Shown here piece by piece: positions 59,325-64,000 of a DNA stretch of 64,000 nucleotides. The stretch's first letter is position 1; each line of letters opens with the position of its first letter. Position numbers and translations under genes: made by a program. Source of the DNA: Raineyella sp964402325 (GTDB lineage Bacteria; Actinomycetota; Actinomycetes; Propionibacteriales; Propionibacteriaceae); contig CAYOBI010000001.1 in the NCBI GenBank assembly GCA_964402325.1, positions 62,001 to 126,000 of the forward strand, in the 5' to 3' direction. Under the pieces are notes generated by a model. The model saw only the letters and a list, made by a program, of their open reading frames with translations. It was not told where the DNA came from and did no database searches.

Positions 59325-59693
59325 GTGACTCCGGACACTCCCCTCTCCCGGCGCGCCCAGCTCGCCGCCCTGCAGGCCGACGAACAGCGCCGCCGCCGAC
59401 GCCGCCGGCGGTCGGTCCTGATCGGCAGCGCGGTCGCCGCCCTGGCAGTGGTCGCCGCCGTCATGATCCCGCTCGCGCTCCGCGGCCGCAACGCCTCCAC
59501 CGTCCCGAGCGCCGGCCCCAGCGCCACNNNNNNNNNNNNNNNNNNNNNNNNNNNNNNNNNNNNNNNNNNNNNNNNNNNNNNNNNNNNNNNNNNNNNNNNN
59601 NNNNNNNNNNNNNNNNNNNNNNNNNNNCAGGGCCCGCAGACTCCCGAGCCGGGCGCGGCCTGCTCCGGTGGCGTCGGGTCCCCGGTCAGCTGA
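59325..59693 (+). CDS. Small single-helix membrane protein interrupted by assembly gap
   Basis: The N-terminus reads like MTPDTPLSRRAQLAALQADE, with an Arg-rich stretch (about residues 22-30), one membrane helix (about 31-52) and an extracytoplasmic Ser/Thr/Pro-rich part lost in a 100-N gap (59528-59627). After the gap the frame continues with PQTPEPGAACSGGVGSPVS. GTG start with a CAGCAT box six bases upstream. No family recognised; the frame across the gap is not certain. Confidence 0.5.
   Translation: MTPDTPLSRRAQLAALQADEQRRRRRRRRSVLIGSAVAALAVVAAVMIPLALRGRNASTVPSAGPSAXXXXXXXXXXXXXXXXXXXXXXXXXXXXXXXXXXQGPQTPEPGAACSGGVGSPVS
59528..59627. other. Assembly gap (100 N)
   Basis: Placeholder of unknown real length, in a Ser/Thr/Pro-rich coding region that is probably repetitive. 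Confidence 0.99.
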
Positions 59694-59820
59694 CCCACCC
59701 GGTCCGGGCCTCCGGGCCAGCGTTGTTGCACCCTCAACCACCTGTCCGGGAGGGCCGCCCCGCCCTACGATGAAGGCAGGCCGGGGATTCGGCCCCGGCT
59801 GCTGGCAGGCGGGAGTAGAG

Positions 59821-61038
59821 ATGTCCGAGCAGCGGATCGTCGTGGTCGGGGCAGGTCTGGCCGGGGCGCACGTGGTGCAGGGTCTGCGGGCCGAGGGGTT
59901 CGGCGGCCCGATCACCATGCTGGGCCAGGAGCCCGAGCACCCCTATGACCGCACCAAGCTGTCCAAGGAGTACCTGCAGGGGCGGCTGGACCGTGCCGGG
60001 ATCCTGCTGCACGACGAGGCGTGGTACGCCGAGCAGGCCGTCGACCTGCGGCTCGGGGTGGTCGCTGCGTCGATCGACCGGGCGGCCCGTACGCTCCGGC
60101 TGGCCGACGGCGAGGCGCTCGGCTACGACCGGCTCGTCCTGGCCACGGGCGCGGACTCGCGGCGGATCAGGTTCCCCGGTGCCGACCTGCCCGGGGTGAT
60201 GACGTTGCGCGAGCTGCGCGAGTCGGACGCGCTGAAGGAGTTGTTCGCCCGCGGGGGCCACCTCGGCGTGGTCGGGGCCGGCTGGATCGGTCTGGAGGTC
60301 GCCGCCGCGGCCCGGCAGGCCGGGATGACCGTCACCGTCGTCGCCCCGAACGCCCAGCCCCTCGACAACATCCTCGGACCACGGATCGGGGCGTACTTCG
60401 CCGACCTGCACGTCCGCAACGGGGTGGACCTGCGGATGGGGGTGGGAGCCGTCGGCGTCCTCGACGTCGACGGACGGGCCGGTGGGATCATCACCGACCA
60501 CGGCGACATCGCCACCGACGCCGTCCTGGTGGCGGTCGGGGCCGTTCCCCGGGTCGCGCTGGCCCAGCAGGCCGGCCTCGTCGTCCAGAACGGGGTGCTC
60601 ACCGACGAACGGATGGTCACCGGCGATCCGGCGATCCTGGCGGTGGGCGACATCGCGAACGCGTACAACACGCTGCTCGGCGCGCGGCTGCGGCGCGAGC
60701 ACTGGGACAACGCGGTGCGCCAGGGTGGCCTGGCGGCGCGGACCATCCTCGACCTCGGCGGCACGTACGACTGGCAGCCGTACTTCTACACCGACCAGTT
60801 CGACCTCGGGATGGAGTACGTCGGCAACAACCTCGACACCGACGAGCCGGTGGTGCGCGGCTCACTGGAGAGCGGTGAGTTCATCGTGTTCTGGCAACGC
60901 GATGGGGTGGTGACCGCCGCGATGAACGTCAACGTCTGGGACGTCAACGACACCCTGCGCGCGATCGTGGGGCGGGCCGTCCCGCCGGATCGGCTCACCG
61001 ACCCGGCCGTCGAACTCACCGAGCTCGCGGGCGACTGA
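59821..61038 (+). CDS. FAD-dependent pyridine nucleotide-disulfide oxidoreductase (ferredoxin reductase type)
   Basis: A 405-residue flavoprotein: N-terminal FAD site IVVVGAGLAGAHVVQGLR, a YDRTKLSKEYLQG motif, the ATGADSRR segment, NAD site LGVVGAGWIGLEVAAAA and ILAVGDIAN. The C-terminal domain (YWQPYFYTDQF-like, about residues 320-400) is typical of ferredoxin reductases of oxygenase systems and rubredoxin reductases. No ferredoxin or oxygenase lies adjacent; the catechol dioxygenase is 55 kb away. GGGAG precedes the ATG. Confidence 0.93.
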   Translation: MSEQRIVVVGAGLAGAHVVQGLRAEGFGGPITMLGQEPEHPYDRTKLSKEYLQGRLDRAGILLHDEAWYAEQAVDLRLGVVAASIDRAARTLRLADGEALGYDRLVLATGADSRRIRFPGADLPGVMTLRELRESDALKELFARGGHLGVVGAGWIGLEVAAAARQAGMTVTVVAPNAQPLDNILGPRIGAYFADLHVRNGVDLRMGVGAVGVLDVDGRAGGIITDHGDIATDAVLVAVGAVPRVALAQQAGLVVQNGVLTDERMVTGDPAILAVGDIANAYNTLLGARLRREHWDNAVRQGGLAARTILDLGGTYDWQPYFYTDQFDLGMEYVGNNLDTDEPVVRGSLESGEFIVFWQRDGVVTAAMNVNVWDVNDTLRAIVGRAVPPDRLTDPAVELTELAGD

Positions 61039-61085
61039 CTCCCTCCGGCCGGCCCGTGCCGTGGGACGACGCAGGTCGGCCGGGA

Positions 61086-61185
61086 NNNNNNNNNNNNNNN
61101 NNNNNNNNNNNNNNNNNNNNNNNNNNNNNNNNNNNNNNNNNNNNNNNNNNNNNNNNNNNNNNNNNNNNNNNNNNNNNNNNNNNNN
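61086..61185. other. Assembly gap (100 N)
   Basis: Placeholder gap that removes the 5' part of the downstream acyltransferase gene; the missing coding part is probably more than 100 bases. Confidence 0.99.
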
Positions 61186-61739
61186 GGGTGGCGAGCCTGG
61201 TCGTCTACCAAGTGCTGCTCGACCGGTTCTTCCTGCAGGCGGTCCTGCAGATCTCCTTCGACAGCATCCTCGGCAGCCTGTCGTGGGGAGGATTCCTGAT
61301 GATCGCCGGCGCGGTCGCCGAGGCCTGGCAGCGGACCAGGGGCCGGTGGTGGCGCACGGCCCTGTTGGCGGCCACGGGGCTCGCAGCCACCGCGTCGGCC
61401 CTCGGGCTTGCCCCATGGGTGCCGGTCTCGAAGAACCGCGCCTCGCTCACGTACATGCTGCTGGCGCTGGGCCTGTGCCTGCTGCTGTTCGGCCTGGTCT
61501 CGGCGGTGCTGGAGGATCACCCGGGCCGCTGGGCCTGGGTGCAGAGCCCGGGCCGCCACCCGCTGCCGCTGTACTTCGCCCACCTGGTCACGATGGCGTT
61601 CCTCACCCTGCCCGACGTCGACGGCTGGTACGCCGGCGCCCCGGTCTGGCTCACCCTGCTGCAGGCCGCGGTGATGGTGACCGTGCTGCTCGTGCTCGCC
61701 GAGGCCCTCGACCGCCGCGGGTGGGCACTGCGCCTCTGA
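61186..61739 (+). CDS. HGSNAT-like (DUF1624-type) membrane acyltransferase, C-terminal part
   Basis: The visible 183 residues have about five membrane helices; the segment APWVPVSKNRASLTYMLLALG and HPLPLYFAHLVTMAFL resemble C-terminal parts of heparan-alpha-glucosaminide N-acetyltransferase-like/YeiB-related proteins. The N-terminal half is missing in the gap, so start, catalytic histidine and full length cannot be seen. Substrate unknown. Confidence 0.6.
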
Positions 61740-61809
61740 GCGGAGGACCGGGCCGTCCAGGGTGCCCCTCGGGACCATCCCTCGGTTGTCCCCCATCGTG
61801 CGCCCGGGC

Positions 61810-61821
61810 CGTTCCGGAACG
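61810..61821. promoter_or_regulatory. 12-bp palindrome upstream of the efflux operon
   Basis: Perfect palindrome CGTTCCGGAACG lies 140 bases upstream of the adaptor gene, in the 222-base intergenic region. It could be an operator of a dimeric regulator; no regulator gene is adjacent. Confidence 0.35.
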
Positions 61822-61961
61822 ACCGGGTGCGGGTCTAGGGTCGAGCGCGGGTCGGGGGACGTACGTCCTCAGCCGGCCCACAGCTGCACGCAAGACTGCG
61901 CACAAGGATCCGACGCACGATCCCTGCGCCACGAAGGCCTGACGGAAGGTCGTAGGAACCC

Positions 61962-63191
61962 ATGGGTGAAACCCCTGCCGAGGGATCGGCGACCACGACG
62001 GCCACCTCCCCCCGCCGACGCCGACCTCGGCGCGCCATCATCCTGGTCGCCGCCTCGGTGGTGGTCGTCGCCGTCGTCGTGACCGCCGTGGCCCTCGCGC
62101 TCCGACCCCGCCCCGCCGCGCCGACCGCCACCGCCACGACCTACACCGTCGAGCGTTCCTCGTTGACCCGGACGGTGTCCGCCGCCGGGACGTTCGAGCC
62201 GGCCCAGCAGCTGTCGGTCAGTTTCCCCGCCTCGGGCTCGATCACCGACGTCAGGGTCTCCGTCGGGGACAAGGTGACAAAGGGCCAGGTGCTCGCCACC
62301 CAGGACTCGGCCGCCCTCGGTGCCGCGGTGCAGAGCGCCAGTGCCGCGGTGGACTCGGCGCAGGCCCAGGTCAACGCCCTCAGCTCCTCGGCGACGACCG
62401 CCCAGCGCACCGCCGCCCAGGCAACCCTGGCCGCCGACCGGGCCAAGCTCAGCCAGGCCCAGGCCAACTACGACGGCACCACCCTGACCTCACCGATCGC
62501 CGGCATCGTCGCGAAGGTCTCGGTCACCAAGGGCGGCGTCGCGACCGGCACCGGCTCGGGATCGTCCTCCGCCGGCTCTTCCGGCTCCGGCAGCGCCCTA
62601 GCGGCCGCCGCCGGTTCCTCGTCGAGCACCTCGGGTGACTTCGTCGTGGTGGACACCTCCACCTGGCGGGTCAACGCCTCGGTGGGCGCCGCCGACCTGC
62701 CCTCGCTGAAGCCCGGCCAGGCGGTCACGATGGCCGCCCCCGATGGTCGTACGACGCTGAACGGCTCGGTGCACAGCGTCAGCCAGGTCGCCGAGACGAC
62801 GTCGACCTCGACCAGCGGCACCTCCTCGGCCACCTTCCCGGTGGTCGTCGACGTCACCGCCACGAACGGGGCGCAACTCTTCATCGGCGCCACCACCACT
62901 GTGTCCGTGGACGTCGAGCAGCTCGACGGCGTCATCGCCGTCCCGTCGGCCGCCATCGTCCAGTCCGGCGGTCACCCCGCCGTACGTCTCGAGGCCAACG
63001 GCACCACCACGGACCGGGCGGTGACCCTCGGGTCCGTGATCGGCCAGCGGACCGTGGTCGCCGAGGGACTGTCCCCCGGCGACGTCATCCAGGTGCCCTC
63101 CTCCGGCCTCGCCCGCGGCACCGCCAGCCCCTCGGCCGCGGCCTCCGGGCAGCGCACGGGTGGCGGCCTGTTCAGCCGGGGCGGTCGCTGA
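61962..63191 (+). CDS. MacA/HlyD-type efflux adaptor (membrane fusion) protein
   Basis: A 409-residue protein with a basic N-terminus and one membrane helix (about residues 25-48), then a lipoyl half (VSFPASGSITDVRVSVGDKVTKGQVLA), a helical hairpin of alanine/glutamine-rich sequence (about 118-170), the second lipoyl half (TLTSPIAGIVAKVSVTKGG), and a beta-barrel. Between them a Gly/Ser-rich insert of about 35 residues (about 195-228) is unusual. It would link to the MacB-like ATPase and permease. The stop overlaps the next ATG by one base. Confidence 0.9.
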   Translation: MGETPAEGSATTTATSPRRRRPRRAIILVAASVVVVAVVVTAVALALRPRPAAPTATATTYTVERSSLTRTVSAAGTFEPAQQLSVSFPASGSITDVRVSVGDKVTKGQVLATQDSAALGAAVQSASAAVDSAQAQVNALSSSATTAQRTAAQATLAADRAKLSQAQANYDGTTLTSPIAGIVAKVSVTKGGVATGTGSGSSSAGSSGSGSALAAAAGSSSSTSGDFVVVDTSTWRVNASVGAADLPSLKPGQAVTMAAPDGRTTLNGSVHSVSQVAETTSTSTSGTSSATFPVVVDVTATNGAQLFIGATTTVSVDVEQLDGVIAVPSAAIVQSGGHPAVRLEANGTTTDRAVTLGSVIGQRTVVAEGLSPGDVIQVPSSGLARGTASPSAAASGQRTGGGLFSRGGR

Positions 63192-63883
63192 TGTCCCCGA
63201 TCCTGTCGCTGCGGGACATCCACAAGACCTACTCCAACGGCTCGATCTCCCTGGAAGCACTGCGCGGCATCGACCTGGACATCGAGGAGGGCGACTACGT
63301 CGCCATCATGGGTCCCTCCGGCAGCGGCAAGTCGACACTGATGCACATCCTCGGCTGCCTCGACATCGCCACCTCGGGACGCTACGAGCTGGCCGGCCGC
63401 GACGTCAGCACGCTGTCCGAGCGGGAGCTGGCGGAGGTCCGCAACCGCTCCATCGGCTTCGTCTTCCAGCAGTTCAACCTGCTGCCCGGCATGACCGCCC
63501 AGCAGAACGTCGAACTGCCGCTGGTCTACGCCGGGGTCGGCCGGGCCGAGCGGACCGCGCGGGCGCACGAGGTGCTCGCCGCCGTCGGGCTGGCCGACCG
63601 GACCGCCCACCGGCCCGGCGAGCTGTCGGGTGGCCAGCAGCAGCGCGTCTCGATCGCCCGGGCGCTGGTCAACAACCCGGACATCCTGCTCGCCGACGAA
63701 CCGACCGGCAATCTCGACTCCGCCTCGACCGAGGACGTCCTCGACCTGCTCTCCGGCCTGCACTCCCGCGGCCGGACGATCATCCTGATCACCCACGAGC
63801 ACGACGTGGCGCTGCGGTCGGTGCACCAGTACTCGATCCGCGACGGCCTGCTGGGCCCGCTCGAGACCGGGGCCCTGGCATGA
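63191..63883 (+). CDS. ABC transporter ATP-binding protein (MacB/LolD type)
   Basis: A 230-residue ATPase with Walker A GPSGSGKST (about residues 38-46), Q-loop FVFQQFNLLPGMTA, signature LSGGQQQR, Walker B ILLADEPTGNLD and switch His in ITHEHD. It pairs with the adaptor upstream and the permease downstream; coupled starts on both sides (TGATG and ATGA). Confidence 0.96.
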   Translation: MSPILSLRDIHKTYSNGSISLEALRGIDLDIEEGDYVAIMGPSGSGKSTLMHILGCLDIATSGRYELAGRDVSTLSERELAEVRNRSIGFVFQQFNLLPGMTAQQNVELPLVYAGVGRAERTARAHEVLAAVGLADRTAHRPGELSGGQQQRVSIARALVNNPDILLADEPTGNLDSASTEDVLDLLSGLHSRGRTIILITHEHDVALRSVHQYSIRDGLLGPLETGALA

Positions 63884-64000
63884 TGGCGTTCCGCGAGACG
63901 CTGCGGACCGCGATCACCGCGATCCTCGGCCGCAAGATGCGCTCGGCCCTGACGATGCTGGGCATCCTGATCGGCATCGCCGCGGTGATGCTCACCGTCG
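63880..64000 (+). CDS. MacB-type ABC permease, N-terminal part (runs off window)
   Basis: The first 40 residues read MMAFRETLRTAITAILGRKM and then enter the first membrane helix (ALTMLGILIGIAAVML), the typical MacB/FtsX permease start (RxxLTxLGIxIGxAAV). ATG overlaps the ATPase stop by four bases. A following ATG at 63883 is possible. Confidence 0.9.
   Translation, partial: MMAFRETLRTAITAILGRKMRSALTMLGILIGIAAVMLTV

Overview
The window is a roughly 70% GC chromosomal stretch from an actinobacterium. Supporting markers are RbpA, a DprE1/GtrA pair, a very large (about 1615-residue) NAD-glutamate dehydrogenase, an actinobacterial PAC2 protein, a polyprenol-phosphate mannose synthase, an HTH-MurA fusion, and many genes whose TAGGCT-type -10 box sits 6-7 bases before the start codon (leaderless mRNA). 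Genus cannot be fixed from sequence reading alone; a Propionibacteriales-like organism would fit. It is a draft scaffold with six 100-N gaps; three gap edges are visibly duplicated repeats, and four protein genes are interrupted by or abut gaps. I see no tRNA, rRNA, CRISPR array, insertion sequence or prophage.

Layout. 1-3.4 kb (minus): DUF1697 fragment, GtrA, DprE1 homologue, PAC2. 3.6-5.8 kb: an isolated catechol 2,3-dioxygenase facing glpX across strong terminators. 6-11.5 kb: SatD-like pair, Hsp70-like ATPase, Rieske lipoprotein, HAD protein, YchJ, Tpx, flavodoxin. 11.6-18.4 kb: ilvD and NAD-GDH. 18.5-24 kb: a tightly overlapped assimilatory sulfate operon sir-cysH-cysD-cysN-cbiX. 24.2-25.7 kb: sucrase/ferredoxin-like protein and Nudix hydrolase.

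25.8-32.4 kb (minus) is the most unusual part. It is a five-gene operon under a TTGACA promoter encoding a secreted PelA/Agd3-type (CE18-like) deacetylase lipoprotein, a PelF-type GT4 glycosyltransferase, a polytopic membrane protein, a Spherulin-4 (GH135-like) protein and a GH114 (endo-alpha-1,4-polygalactosaminidase-like) lipoprotein. This combination mirrors the bacterial Pel and the fungal galactosaminogalactan pathways, and predicts a partly deacetylated GalNAc-rich exopolysaccharide made by a single-membrane bacterium.

32.6-42.7 kb: lpd, leaderless HTH-MurA, pdxY, glycerophosphodiesterase, UMF1 transporter, rbpA (with a SigR-like promoter motif), polyprenol mannose synthase plus hotdog protein, 5'-3' exonuclease, membrane-anchored ABM-domain protein. 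42.7-43.3 kb: a 17-bp tandem repeat array broken by a gap. 43.3-45.7 kb: a NarL-type two-component system whose kinase gene is translationally coupled to a small, cysteine-containing peptide gene not previously evident. 45.7-51.6 kb: metX-metW, M23 peptidase, membrane protein, quinone oxidoreductase. 51.6-64 kb: AbrB-type permease (cut by gap), acyl-CoA synthetase, LPXTG-anchored glucosaminidase with a long Ala/Ser/Pro repeat (cut by gap), DUF2231, CinA-like/ThpR pair, HNH-family lipoprotein, small membrane protein (cut by gap), ferredoxin-reductase-like flavoprotein, HGSNAT-like acyltransferase fragment, and the start of a MacA/MacB-type efflux operon.
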